Shown here in pieces: positions 44,158 to 53,021 of a stretch of 64,000 nt of DNA; the stretch's first letter is position 1; every line of letters begins with the position of its first letter. Origin of the DNA: Bradyrhizobium sp. 132 (GTDB lineage Bacteria; Pseudomonadota; Alphaproteobacteria; Rhizobiales; Xanthobacteraceae); NCBI RefSeq assembly GCF_023074185.1, contig NZ_JADPKY010000158.1, forward strand, positions 1 to 64,000, given 5' to 3'. The notes under the pieces are model-generated. The model searched no databases. It had not been told where the DNA came from and saw only the letters and a list, made by a program, of their open reading frames with translations. The position numbers and the translations under genes were made by a program.

Positions 44158-45414
44158 CTACCGCTTGGCGTCGGCCTGCTCGGTCCCGTTGCACGAGATC
44201 AGCATCGTGTAGGGCCGCGCGTTGCCGGCGATGTCGGTGGTCTTGAGCTCTCCCTTGAGCTCTCCCTTGGGCTCGGAGGTCTGGTAGGGCACCACGCTGT
44301 TGTCGAGGAAGTCGCGCAGCGCGCCGGTCTTGATGGCGAAGTTGATGTTCTCGGGAATGTTGCCGGTCGCGGCGGCGATGCGCAATACGGGGATCTTTGC
44401 GGTGACAACGCCCACGATCTGACCGGTGGTGTCGAACAGCGGGCCGCCGCTATTGCCGGGCTGCACCGGCGCGCTGATTTGCAGGAAACGCGTGTCGTTG
44501 CGCATGCCGCTGAGCGAGCTCACGATACCGGTCGTCACGGTGAAGTCCGACGTGAGCAGGCCATGGAAGGGAAAGCCGATTACGATGACGGAATCGCCGG
44601 AGCGGATCGAGCGGTCGCGAATCCGCGCAAAGTCCTTGAAGGTCATGGTCGATGGCCCCTGCAAGAGGGCGAGATCGTTGTTCGCGTCGCTCGACACCAT
44701 GCGCAGCGCCATCGAGGCCTCACCGGTGAGATTGCCTTTGATGTCGCCGACACAGCCGTCGATCACATGGTTGTTGGTGACGACGTGGCCGTTCGCGCTG
44801 ACCACAAAGCCGGTGCCGCTCCTGGCCCTGGTAGCTTTGCTGCCGACCGGTGGCGCCTGCTTCTCCGGCGCGGGCTGCAGCTTGGCGGCGATCTTGGTGA
44901 AATCGCCGGCCTTGCTGAGCCCATCGGCCTTCACCTTGGTCGCGCAGTTGGCCAGGGCCGCGATCACGGGCCCGGTCGAGGTCAGGTCGAAATTCAGGAC
45001 CGCGCGGCCGGCCGTCGCGACCATCAGGCTCGCTTTCTGGAACGTTCGCACGACGTTGGCAGGCATGACGGCCGTGAGCATGTTCGGCTGATTGGCCGTA
45101 GCAAACAGCCTAGCCTGCTCCTGTCCATCGAAGATGACGTCAATCGCGGCGTTCTCGCCCTTGTTGAAGCGGTAGCTGGGACTCGCAAAGGCCAGCGACC
45201 ATATGCCGGCAGCATTGTAACCCACGACAAGGATGACGCCGTTCGCGTAAGGTGTCGTCGCGGCGCAATGCGAGAAAGCTCCCGTTTCATCATTGCTGAA
45301 CGCGCCGCCGATCCAGTTACCGACCTTGACGCTGCCGAACGGCCCGGCTGCATGCGCGGCGCTGAAGATGCTCACCTGCAATAAAGACGCAACGATTAAT
45401 GACTTAAGCCACAT
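44158..45414 (-). CDS. secreted trypsin-like serine protease
   Basis: 418 aa. Signal peptide at residues 1-22 (LLQVSIFSAAHA). The C-terminal half is an S1C/HtrA-like protease: NNHVI (His), NDLALL (Asp) and GNSGGPL (Ser) are present. The N-terminal 190 residues are of unknown function. No PDZ domain is visible, which differs from DegP. A short duplicated KGELKGEL near the C-terminus comes from a 12 bp direct repeat. Probably periplasmic. ATG at 45414 after GGGGGAAGGT. Confidence 0.86.
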   Translation of the reverse strand: MWLKSLIVASLLQVSIFSAAHAAGPFGSVKVGNWIGGAFSNDETGAFSHCAATTPYANGVILVVGYNAAGIWSLAFASPSYRFNKGENAAIDVIFDGQEQARLFATANQPNMLTAVMPANVVRTFQKASLMVATAGRAVLNFDLTSTGPVIAALANCATKVKADGLSKAGDFTKIAAKLQPAPEKQAPPVGSKATRARSGTGFVVSANGHVVTNNHVIDGCVGDIKGNLTGEASMALRMVSSDANNDLALLQGPSTMTFKDFARIRDRSIRSGDSVIVIGFPFHGLLTSDFTVTTGIVSSLSGMRNDTRFLQISAPVQPGNSGGPLFDTTGQIVGVVTAKIPVLRIAAATGNIPENINFAIKTGALRDFLDNSVVPYQTSEPKGELKGELKTTDIAGNARPYTMLISCNGTEQADAKR

Positions 45415-45526
45415 ACCTTCCCCCGGGAACGCTTTTGCGCGCATCTTAGCTGCGAGAGGAGGTGCTGCGCAACCGGCAGTTGTCGGGCCCTGCAGGCGGT
45501 CTCGGAGCGACCTTCCGGCTTGCCTT

Positions 45527-45562
45527 TACTTTGCAATCCTATATACTTTGCAATACAAAGTA
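45527..45562. promoter_or_regulatory. palindromic operator upstream of membrane-protein operon
   Basis: A perfect palindrome TACTTTGCAATACAAAGTA at 45544-45562 (7 bp arms, 5 bp centre) and an extra half site ACTTTGCAAT at 45528-45537. The TATACT within it resembles a -10 element. The same arms recur at 46616-46632. A winged-helix regulator gene two cistrons on is the obvious candidate binder, by inference. Confidence 0.7.
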
Positions 45563-45615
45563 ACGGGACCAGCATTCCCGGCAAGCGTGGGCGGAACGAG
45601 GTTTTGGCGTTGCCA

Positions 45616-46233
45616 ATGCGCGATCTCGACAAGGCACTGGCCGACATCGTGGCGATCCGCAGCCAGATCGCGGCCGGCACGGCATTCCGCGGTTACGGCT
45701 CGGCGACGATGGCCGCGACCGGCGCGGTCGCGCTTCTCACCGCAATCCTGCAATTCTGGCTGCTCGGGGATCCCACCAGCGAGCCGCTCGGCTTCTTCTT
45801 CGGCTGGTTCATTGCCGCCGCGCTCTCCGGCCTGATCATCGGCGTCGAGATGCGCGCACGTTCGCGCCGCCATCACTCGGGTCTCGCCGACGCCATGATT
45901 CACCAGGCAGTCGAGCAGTTCCTGCCCGCAGGTGTGGCCGGTGTTCTGCTTGCGGTGGTGATGTGGAAGTTCGCGGGCGAAACGCTGTGGTTGCTGCCGG
46001 GCCTGTGGCAGATCCTGGTGTCGCTCGGCATTTTCGCTTCCGTCCGCTCGCTGCCGCGCACCGTCGCACTCGCCGGCGCCTGGTATTTCATGTCCGGCTT
46101 TGCGGTGGTGGTGCTGGCGAGCCAAACCCACACGCTGTCGCCATGGACCATGGGCCTGCCCTTCGTGATCGGGCAGTCGGTGATGGCGGGCATTCTGTAT
46201 TTCGCGTCCGGAGACCATGATGTCGAAGACTGA
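45616..46233 (+). CDS. membrane protein of wHTH operon (205 aa)
   Basis: Five or six hydrophobic segments after a short amphipathic N-terminus (ALADIVAIRSQIAAGTAFRGYGS). I recognise no named transporter family; this kind of protein often accompanies PF13601-type regulators. The start is either ATG at 45616 or TTG at 45610, the latter being eight bases from GAGG. The stop overlaps the next gene's start by 17 bp, so the two are co-translated. Expression probably depends on the palindrome just upstream. Confidence 0.78.
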   Translation: MRDLDKALADIVAIRSQIAAGTAFRGYGSATMAATGAVALLTAILQFWLLGDPTSEPLGFFFGWFIAAALSGLIIGVEMRARSRRHHSGLADAMIHQAVEQFLPAGVAGVLLAVVMWKFAGETLWLLPGLWQILVSLGIFASVRSLPRTVALAGAWYFMSGFAVVVLASQTHTLSPWTMGLPFVIGQSVMAGILYFASGDHDVED

Positions 46234-46594
46234 CAGCGCGCCCTTCTCTTATGAAGGACTGGACCGCGTGATCCACGAGAAGGCGAGGCTCGGGCTTCTG
46301 ACCTCGCTGATGGCGCATCCGAAGGGTCTGGCGTTCGCCGATCTCAAGCAACTCTGCGGCCTCACCGACGGCAATCTCAGCCGGCATCTCGCCGTGCTCC
46401 AGGAAGCCGGCCTCGTCGAGGTGACCAAGGGCTATGAGGGCAATCGCCCGCACACGACCTGCCGCCTGACCAAGGCCGGCCGCCGCCGCTTCCTCGACTA
46501 TCTCACCGTGCTCGAACGCCTGGTGCGCGACGCGGCCAAGGCCGCCGGCCGGGAGGCGACGCCGCTCGGCCGTCTCGGTATCGTCTCGACTTGA
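46217..46594 (+). CDS. winged-helix transcriptional regulator
   Basis: 125 aa winged-helix DNA-binding protein of the MarR/ArsR-like PF13601 type. LKQLCGLTDGNLSRHLAVLQEAGLVEVTKGYEGNRPHTTCRLT is the helix-turn-helix plus wing. No sensor domain or metal-binding cysteines other than one are visible. Position between the membrane gene and uppS, with matching palindromes at both ends of the operon, suggests autoregulation. ATG at 46217 or 46220. Confidence 0.88.
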   Translation: MMSKTDSAPFSYEGLDRVIHEKARLGLLTSLMAHPKGLAFADLKQLCGLTDGNLSRHLAVLQEAGLVEVTKGYEGNRPHTTCRLTKAGRRRFLDYLTVLERLVRDAAKAAGREATPLGRLGIVST

Positions 46595-46615
46595 TCTTCC
46601 CTTTTTTGACCGGAG

Positions 46616-46632
46616 ACTTTGCAATGCAAAGC
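46616..46632. promoter_or_regulatory. palindrome over the uppS start codon
   Basis: ACTTTGCAATGCAAAGC: the same arms as at 45544-45562, with one central base changed and one arm base changed. The central ATG is the start codon of the uppS gene, eight bases after GGAG at 46612-46615. Bound protein would cover the ribosome binding site's spacer and start region at the DNA level and block an internal promoter or read-through. Confidence 0.68.
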
Positions 46633-47364
46633 GACCTTATATCCCGCAACGAGAAGCTTCACGTCGGCGTCATCATGGACGGCAACGGCAGATGGGCGAC
46701 GCGGCGCGGCCTGTCGCGCATGCGCGGCCACGAGGCCGGCGTCGAGGCGATCCGCCGCATCGTCGAGGTCGCACCCAAGCAGGGCATCGGCACGCTGACG
46801 CTCTACGCATTCTCCACCGACAATTGGCGAAGGCCGAAGGCCGAAGTCGCCGCGCTGATGACGCTCTTGCGCTTCTATCTCGCCAACGAGGTGCAGAGCC
46901 TGGTGAAAAGCGGCGTCCGCCTCACCGTGATCGGCCGCCGCGACCGCCTGCCCGACGGCATCGCCAACGCGATCGCGCGCGCCGAGGCGGCCACCGCGCA
47001 CGGCAGCGCGCTTCATCTGCGCATCGCCGTCGACTATTCCGCCCGCGATGCCATCCTCAACGCAGCGGCGAAGGCGGCGGCGCTGACCAGTCTCACCCGC
47101 GAGGCGTTCTCGCAGCTCGTCACCGGCGAGGCCGGTTTGCGCGACGTCGATCTCATCATCCGCACCTCGGGTGAGAAGCGGCTGTCGGACTTCCTGCTCT
47201 GGGAAGGCGCCTACGCCGAGTTGCACTTCACCGAGCGGATGTGGCCTGAATTCGACGCGGGCGATCTCGCCGCGGCCCTGGTCTCCTTCCACGGTCGCGA
47301 GCGTCGCTTCGGCGGCCTCCAGGCGATCGTGCCGGAGGAGGTGCCTTCACTCTCTCGCGTGTGA
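46624..47364 (+). CDS. uppS: isoprenyl transferase (second UppS)
   Basis: Cis-prenyltransferase of 246 aa. Catalytic MDGNGRWA (Asp19), FSTDNWRRP and RTSGEKRLSDFLLWEGAYAELHF are all conserved. It uses isopentenyl diphosphate to extend an allylic diphosphate. The housekeeping undecaprenyl-diphosphate synthase is normally next to cdsA and dxr, so this is probably an additional paralog with its own regulator. Product chain length cannot be read here; the symbol reflects family rather than role. ATG at 46624 lies inside a regulatory palindrome. Confidence 0.88.
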   Translation: MQSDLISRNEKLHVGVIMDGNGRWATRRGLSRMRGHEAGVEAIRRIVEVAPKQGIGTLTLYAFSTDNWRRPKAEVAALMTLLRFYLANEVQSLVKSGVRLTVIGRRDRLPDGIANAIARAEAATAHGSALHLRIAVDYSARDAILNAAAKAAALTSLTREAFSQLVTGEAGLRDVDLIIRTSGEKRLSDFLLWEGAYAELHFTERMWPEFDAGDLAAALVSFHGRERRFGGLQAIVPEEVPSLSRV

Positions 47365-47641
47365 CGCAGAAGGCGGGGCAACGGTCCCTGCGGCTGTCAT
47401 GTGCGATGTCTTCGGGTTCAGTCGGGGGATTGGGCTTCTTTCAGGGAGTGGGACGGACGATCACGCCAACCAACCGTAGGACAGCGAGGAACAGTCGATG
47501 ACGGCGGCGCGGCCTGAACGGCGCGTCGGAAAGCGCGAGACCGCCTGAACGCGGTCATGTGTGACGTACGGCCTGGGAGACTGGTAGTCGATCCACCTCG
47601 CCAAGTGCCTGTCGCGATAGCCGGGCTTGCCGTGAACTTGA

Positions 47642-47806
47642 GCGCTGCTGCTCGCGCGCACGCTGGCGCAGCGGCTCAACGTCGCCAACACCTATCTCGC
47701 CGACCTCAAGCAGCAATATGCCGGCCATGGCACCCATCTGATCATGGTCGGCGAAGTGCTCCAGAGCATGATCAACCTGCCGCCACTCAAGGTCTCGCCA
47801 GGCTAG
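47642..47806 (+). pseudogene. C-terminal gene fragment, unknown family
   Basis: A 54-codon stretch running straight from an upstream in-frame stop, with a credible protein-like composition: LARTLAQRLNVANTYLADL and GTHLIMVGEVLQSMINLPP. There is no start codon with a ribosome binding site. I cannot name the parent protein. Confidence 0.35.
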
Positions 47807-47836
47807 GATCGGCAATCCGATCCAAGGATGTGAGCC

Positions 47837-48079
47837 AGTCGGGCGCCGCCTCGATGGAAGCTGCGGGCCGCTTCAGGAGCGCTTCGTCGGCTGGGACGGC
47901 TTTGTCACCTCAAAGACGTCGTGGCTTGCCTGCGCGATGCCGGCCTCGACATCGCCGACGAGGTCAAGTCCAAGGGTGATCTCGCAAAAGTGCAGGCGCC
48001 GTTCAACGCATGGGCGGCTCACGCCAAGCTCAGCGACGGCGCGGACCGGGACATCCGGATCGTCGAAGCCGCCGGGTAG
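47837..48079 (+). pseudogene. C-terminal gene fragment, unknown family
   Basis: An open stretch ending in DVVACLRDAGLDIADEVKSK, then a HAKLSDGADRDIRIVEAAG terminus. The frame before about 47900 looks random. No start signal. Parent family not recognised; it may derive from the same lost gene as the fragment 30 bp upstream or from another. Confidence 0.3.
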
Positions 48080-48283
48080 CATTGTTCGACCGCCGGATCG
48101 TGGACATCCTGTGGCGATCTCGTGCCGCGAGCGCGGCGAATGAAACTTGCGATCACGAAATGAATTCTGTCGGAACATTTGTGCGCAGCACCCGTTCGGA
48201 AGATTGAGCCAGGCGAATATCGACGCAGGGAACCTGCTCTGGCTCGGCTCAATGAAACCGACGTGACAGAAACGGAGCAGCTC

Positions 48284-48577
48284 ATGAAGCTCACATCCGA
48301 ACAGGTGAAGCAGACCGTCAACCAGCTCGGCGCTCAGGTGCTGCCCGACGAGCATCCCGCCATGCCGCAGCTCAACAGCATGTTCGGCGAGCACACTTTC
48401 TTCGTCGACGATATGGGGCTGAAGGTCGTCGAGCCCACGGCGCCGCCCGGCACCGAGCGCCAGAGCGGCGAAGTCGTCAGCCTCGCCAACTGGGGCGATC
48501 CCGAGCTGACCCGCCTGATGGCGCATGAGCCCGAGCCGACCGGCGTGATCGTGGTGTTCGAGCACGTGAGGCATTGA
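48284..48577 (+). CDS. conserved hypothetical protein (97 aa)
   Basis: 97 aa soluble protein beginning MKLTSEQVKQTVNQLGAQVLP, with FGEHTFFVDDMGLKVVEP in the middle and GVIVVFEHV near the end. No domain recognised. Acidic composition and regular codon bias suggest a real gene. ATG at 48284 after GGAGCAGCTC. The earlier ATG 35 codons upstream adds a stretch with no protein-like character. Confidence 0.66.
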   Translation: MKLTSEQVKQTVNQLGAQVLPDEHPAMPQLNSMFGEHTFFVDDMGLKVVEPTAPPGTERQSGEVVSLANWGDPELTRLMAHEPEPTGVIVVFEHVRH

Positions 48578-48657
48578 TAGGTCTTGAGCCGATCGAATTT
48601 GATCGGTGGCGGTTCTGAATCCCGCCACCGATCAGGACGGGTTTAGAACCGCCAGGT

Positions 48658-49758
48658 TCAAATGCCGAAAGTCAGCTGCGGCTCTGCATCGTCCCCCATC
48701 TGGAGGGCAGACAGCGATACCCCCAGTAGCCTGACGCGCTTGGGTAGCGGCATTTCGACTTCGAGCAGGCCGCAAGCCAACCGCTCCAGATCGTCCCGGC
48801 CCGCAACCGGCGCCACGACGGACTTGCTGCGCGTGATGATCTCGAAGTCGGCAAATTTGATCTTCAAGGTGACGGTGCGGCCCCGGTTGCCGGTGGCCTC
48901 GCAATGGCGCCACACCTTGTCGACGAGCGGCTTGAGCTCGGCGACCAGCGCATCGAATGCGTTGAGGTCGCTCGAGAACGTGGTCTCCGCGCCGATTGAC
49001 TTGCGGACCCGGTCGGCCCGGACCGGCCGTTCGTCGACACCGCGCGAGATCCAATAGTAATAGGCGCCCGACTTGCCGAAATTCGCATTCATGAACTCCA
49101 GCGTCTGACGACGAATATCGAGGCCGGTGAACATGCCGAGCGCGTTCATCTTCGCGCCGGTCGCCGGGCCAATGCCATGGAATTTTCCGACGGGCAACGC
49201 CTCGACGAAGGCGGGTCCCATCTCCGGCGAGATCACGAACTGACCGTTGGGCTTGCGATGATCGGAGGCGAGCTTGGCCAGAAATTTGTTGTAGGAGATG
49301 CCCGCCGATGCGTTGAGGCCCGTCTCGGCCTTGATCCTCCCGCGGATCCGCAGTGCGATGTCCCGCGCCAGCGGAATGCCTTGCAGGTTTTCCGTCACGT
49401 CGAGATAGGCCTCGTCGAGCGACAACGGCTCGATGATGGGAGTGTGCTCGGCGAAGATGTCGCGGATCTGCCTGCTGATTGCCTTGTAGACCTCGAAGCG
49501 CGGCTTGACGAAGATCAGATCGGGACATTGTCGCTTCGCAGTCACGGACGGCATGGCAGAGCGAACGCCGAACGTGCGGGCCTCATAGCTGGCGGCCGCG
49601 ACGACGCCGCGTTCCGCGGAGCCTCCCACTGCAACCGGCTTTCCGCGCAGGTCCGGATTATCGCGTTGTTCCACGGACGCATAGAAAGCATCCATGTCGA
49701 TATGGATGATCTTGCGGACGGGCGAGGCGTCGCCGGTCACGGTGTCGGATTCGCTCAT
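48658..49758 (-). CDS. dinB: DNA polymerase IV
   Basis: Y-family translesion polymerase. IIHIDMDAFYASVEQRDNPDL holds the first metal ligand and LSLDEAYLDVTEN the second pair; the HhH region has VGKFHGIGPATGAKMNALG, and the little-finger domain follows. At 366 aa (start 49758; a TTG five codons earlier is possible) it is full length. The C-terminal LTFGI could act as a beta-clamp-binding tail (QLTFGI resembles QL-x-LF motifs). No LexA box was identified with confidence upstream. Isolated gene. Confidence 0.93.
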   Translation of the reverse strand: MSESDTVTGDASPVRKIIHIDMDAFYASVEQRDNPDLRGKPVAVGGSAERGVVAAASYEARTFGVRSAMPSVTAKRQCPDLIFVKPRFEVYKAISRQIRDIFAEHTPIIEPLSLDEAYLDVTENLQGIPLARDIALRIRGRIKAETGLNASAGISYNKFLAKLASDHRKPNGQFVISPEMGPAFVEALPVGKFHGIGPATGAKMNALGMFTGLDIRRQTLEFMNANFGKSGAYYYWISRGVDERPVRADRVRKSIGAETTFSSDLNAFDALVAELKPLVDKVWRHCEATGNRGRTVTLKIKFADFEIITRSKSVVAPVAGRDDLERLACGLLEVEMPLPKRVRLLGVSLSALQMGDDAEPQLTFGI

Positions 49759-49881
49759 GGACAGATGATACAATTGAGCGACGAGAAGCGCGAGGTGACG
49801 TGTGATTCACAGAGCAATCTCACGCTTGTGAGTGGCAAGCATGACCACGCGATCTAATATGAGCTCGCGGAGGGACAGCCA

Positions 49882-50091
49882 ATGCAATACAGTTCCGAGC
49901 TCATTGTGACGATGCGTCAGGCGCTGGAGGCCGTGATGGCGAGCGTGCCGGCCGACCAGTCGGTGTTCGGCCTGAAAGCGGCCGTAGCCGAATGCATCCT
50001 GAAGGCGGCCGCACACGGTCAGACGTCGTACGACGGACTGGTAACGTCGGCTTCCGATCAGATCCAGGCGATCATCTCGATGCTGACGTGA
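49882..50091 (+). CDS. small conserved hypothetical protein (69 aa)
   Basis: 69 aa, mostly helical: MQYSSELIVTMRQALEAVM, then LKAAVAECILKAAAHGQTSYDGLVTSA. A strong GGAGGGAC ribosome binding site precedes the ATG, and codon bias fits. No domain recognised. Such short helical proteins recur in Bradyrhizobium genomes. Confidence 0.68.
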   Translation: MQYSSELIVTMRQALEAVMASVPADQSVFGLKAAVAECILKAAAHGQTSYDGLVTSASDQIQAIISMLT

Positions 50092-50314
50092 GCGGGGGGC
50101 CCGGTTGGGCATGTGCCGTGCGTTCGAGCGTGTAAAATATCGACCATTGGCAGTCGCGTAGCAGGCGAGGTGTCAACTGGAAAACCGCGCTACAAACTGG
50201 CGCGGCCGGCCCGCCAGACCAAGTACGCTCCAGGCCTTCGCCGTCCTGCCGTCTCCTTCGATCAAGCCTGTGCTAACCACGGTGAGCTAAGCTCGGCTTT
50301 ATGTAGTCCGGCCT

Positions 50315-52162
50315 TCAGTGCAAGACGGCGCTAGGAGAGGCAGCCTGCCGAAACAAATCCCGCCCCACGGCATCGAGTACCAGCCTAGCCCCGCCCGGTG
50401 ACAGATGTATCGTATCAGTCACGATCACCTCGCCGGCCGGCGTGCGCACGAGGCATTGTTGCCGCTCATCGCATAGCACCTTCCGCAACGACACATAATC
50501 GACGCCGGCGGATTTGCTGAAAGCGGCCATCAGATCATCCTCTGCAGGCCCGGATACCCCGGCGCCGAGCCGGTCAGGAAGCTCGTGCGCGAAGCGATAG
50601 TGGTTGATGATCGCGTGCGGCAGCGTGCGCTTCCACACCGGCGGCGGCCCGACGATGACCACGCGCGCTACCCCGGTGCTCCGAAGCGCGGCGATGGTGC
50701 TGCCGAGCTTGTTCAGGTCGGTATCGAAACCCCACATCGCATGCAGCACGACGATATCGGGATGAGATCCCTTGATGACGGCAATGGCCCTGCCGTTGCT
50801 CTCGACGCAGGATGCATTCGGTCCCGCATCGAGGATCGGCGCACAGCCCGGCGCATTGAAACGCCCCACGCGGAACGAGGCTTCCCTTGCCGCATCCGCC
50901 GCGGCCGGATAGAGGGCCGCGGCGGATGAATCGCCCCAAAGCAGGAGCAGCGGCTTGTCGCCCTGCTCGATGCAGTTCGCATCAAAGCTACTCCCCGGTG
51001 CCTCCAGGAAACAGTGGTCCCTGAATGCGGGATTGTCATCGGTGCTGACCGTCGCGATTGCCTGTAGCGCCAGCGGAAATCGCGAGACAAAGCCGGCGGA
51101 GAGGATCGTGGCGATTCCGATCACGCCGACCAAGGCCAGCGCGATCGACAAAGCCGGCGCGGCATTGCGCCGATGACGGAACGGCGATTCGACGTAGCGA
51201 TAGGTCAGGATTGACAACACGGTCGCGGCGAGAACTACGGCCCATATCTCGATGAAATTCGGAACCCCGTGCCGTACAATTCCGAGATAGGCCAGCAGCG
51301 GCCAGTGCCAGAGATAGAGTGGGTAGCTGATGAGACCGAGCAGCACGGCGGGCCGGCTCGACAATAGCACGCGGTTGACCGCGGCATTTGGCGACGCGAT
51401 CACCAGTGCAGCGCCGATAACGGGGAGCAATGCCAGCGCCCCCGGAAAGGCCATCGCGCGATCGAACAGCAGAGCGGAAGATGCGATGGCACCAAGGCCA
51501 ATCGCGCCGAGAAGGTTGCTCCTGCTTTTTCGAACGAGGTTGGCCTCGGCCACGAGCCCGCCGATCAGCAGTTCCCATGCCCGCGGCAAGGGGGCGTAGA
51601 AGCCCCACTCCAAGTTCGTCCTGGCCAGAGCCACGCCCGCCACCAGCGACAGCGCGATGGCGCCGAGGATGTATTGACGCCGGTGCGGCGAGCGCGCCAG
51701 CAGGCCGAGCGCCAGCGGCCAAAAGATGTAGAACTGTTCCTCGACACCGAGCGACCAAAGGTGGAGAAGCGCGTTCTCTCCGGCGAGTGGCGCAAAGTAG
51801 CTGGCCTGCCCGAGCTGGAACAGGTTTGAGGCGAAGAGAACGCTGGCGACGATGTTCTCTCCGAGCAGCCGGAACTGTGGAGGCAGCAGGATGGCGTATC
51901 CGAGCGCATAGGTGGCCAGCAGCACGGCGATCAGGGCCGGAAAGATGCGCTTGATGCGGCGGCCGTAGAATGCCGCGAGCGAGATGCCACCAGGCGTCAG
52001 CAGTATCCGCGTGATCAGAAAGCCAGAGATGACGAAGAAGACGTCAACGCCGACGAAGCCGCCGGGCAGCATCCAAGGGTGCGCGTGATAGCCGACGACC
52101 AGCAGGATTGAGACGGCACGCAGCCCGTCAATGTCTGGCCGATAGTTTTCCGACGGCTTCAT
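50315..52162 (-). CDS. OafA/YrhL-type acyltransferase with SGNH domain
   Basis: 615 aa integral membrane O-acyltransferase. Residues 5-365 form ten or so membrane helices starting with YRPDIDGLRAVSILLVVGYHA, where the His is catalytic. Residues 400-615 form a periplasmic SGNH domain with LWGDSSAAALYP (Ser) and DTIHLSPGGARLV (Asp/His). These enzymes acetylate LPS, peptidoglycan or other envelope glycans. I chose ATG at 52162; the frame upstream shows no homology. No polysaccharide genes adjoin it. Confidence 0.9.
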   Translation of the reverse strand: MKPSENYRPDIDGLRAVSILLVVGYHAHPWMLPGGFVGVDVFFVISGFLITRILLTPGGISLAAFYGRRIKRIFPALIAVLLATYALGYAILLPPQFRLLGENIVASVLFASNLFQLGQASYFAPLAGENALLHLWSLGVEEQFYIFWPLALGLLARSPHRRQYILGAIALSLVAGVALARTNLEWGFYAPLPRAWELLIGGLVAEANLVRKSRSNLLGAIGLGAIASSALLFDRAMAFPGALALLPVIGAALVIASPNAAVNRVLLSSRPAVLLGLISYPLYLWHWPLLAYLGIVRHGVPNFIEIWAVVLAATVLSILTYRYVESPFRHRRNAAPALSIALALVGVIGIATILSAGFVSRFPLALQAIATVSTDDNPAFRDHCFLEAPGSSFDANCIEQGDKPLLLLWGDSSAAALYPAAADAAREASFRVGRFNAPGCAPILDAGPNASCVESNGRAIAVIKGSHPDIVVLHAMWGFDTDLNKLGSTIAALRSTGVARVVIVGPPPVWKRTLPHAIINHYRFAHELPDRLGAGVSGPAEDDLMAAFSKSAGVDYVSLRKVLCDERQQCLVRTPAGEVIVTDTIHLSPGGARLVLDAVGRDLFRQAASPSAVLH

Positions 52163-53021
52163 CGACTTCGCAATAGCGAAATTCTTGTCGAGACACAATC
52201 CGACACGAAGTGGCAACTCATGGACATGATCGTGATCGGCAAGTTCCAGGCGGTGCCGTGCCAACGTCGGAGGTTGCGTCCTTGGGCCAACCTTCAATCG
52301 CGTTGAAGGCGACAATGCGCAGGGTAGGCATCGGGTAGCGACCGGTGCTGCGCCGCTTCCTCCCAAGCGCGCACATCCAGACCTCGCGCTCCTCATCTGT
52401 GGTGCGGATGACCGGCATGCCCTTGAGGACGGATCGGCTCGACGGGTGTGTTCGGCGCCGTCGTAAGGAAACCGTAGACATGGTGCGGTCCCGGAATGGG
52501 CTTCGACTTGGTCCCGGCAATCGATCCATGCTTCTTGCTTCGCCGGTGAACACGGAATTGAGCGAGAGCTTTGGGATCAGTCGGTTAGGCAGCGGTCCTA
52601 ACAGCTGTCGGTCTCCTCATCTGGCCTGCGATAATGCGTTTGTGGACAGATTGAAACACGACCGTGCAAAACGCTACGGCGAGCAAATTGGCGAGCGTTC
52701 AGGAACATCTCGCGTTGCGCACGGCAGGATCCGAAAGTAGAGCGGAAAGACGGCACAGCCCTCCGTGTTCTCGCGAACGTCAGACAGTCCCGTCGATCTT
52801 TACTTCGACGGGTGTCGGGGCGCTCTTCCCGATCGTCAAAGACAGTGAGTTTCTCAGGTCGACGGGATCGCTGACGCGCACGGTTCCCGTCCATCTGCCC
52901 GTTCCGTCCGCGCGCCGAAGGCGATTGGGATTACCTGGTCGGTTCGGCGTCGGTCGAGCTGATGAAGTTGTCAATGTGTCGTGCGAACGGGTGCGGATCG
53001 TGCGCACTGCTATTGCATGAA
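52163..53021. other. gap with decayed SRAP gene
   Basis: About 860 bp. The left part holds the SRAP/YedK remnant described separately. From about 52560 to 53021 several open frames exist on both strands, but none has family resemblance, a credible start and a matching codon bias; I see nothing I can name there. Confidence 0.5.
52300..52552 (-). pseudogene. decayed SRAP (YedK/HMCES) gene
   Basis: On the minus strand one frame reads GTKSKPIPGPHHVYGFLTTA followed by PNTPVEPIRP; the next frame reads KGMPVIRTTDEEREVWM; another continues as WEEAAQHRSLPDA, and a last as LRIVA. These are consecutive pieces of the C-terminal half of SOS-response-associated peptidase family proteins, which cap abasic sites in DNA. 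At least three frame changes separate them, and the N-terminal catalytic Cys2 part is not found. The gene is therefore dead. Confidence 0.68.

Larger units (their letters stand above)
47365..48283. other. decayed intergenic region
   Basis: About 920 bp between uppS and a small hypothetical gene, with no intact gene. Two short plus-strand frames with protein-like composition (47642-47806 and 47837-48079) end in normal stops but have no start or ribosome binding site, and look like C-terminal pieces of lost genes. The rest has no feature I can name. Confidence 0.5.

Noticed and set aside
52664..53020. 118 aa plus-strand open frame
   Set aside because: No ribosome binding site, no family resemblance, composition unlike its neighbours; in a region of decay.
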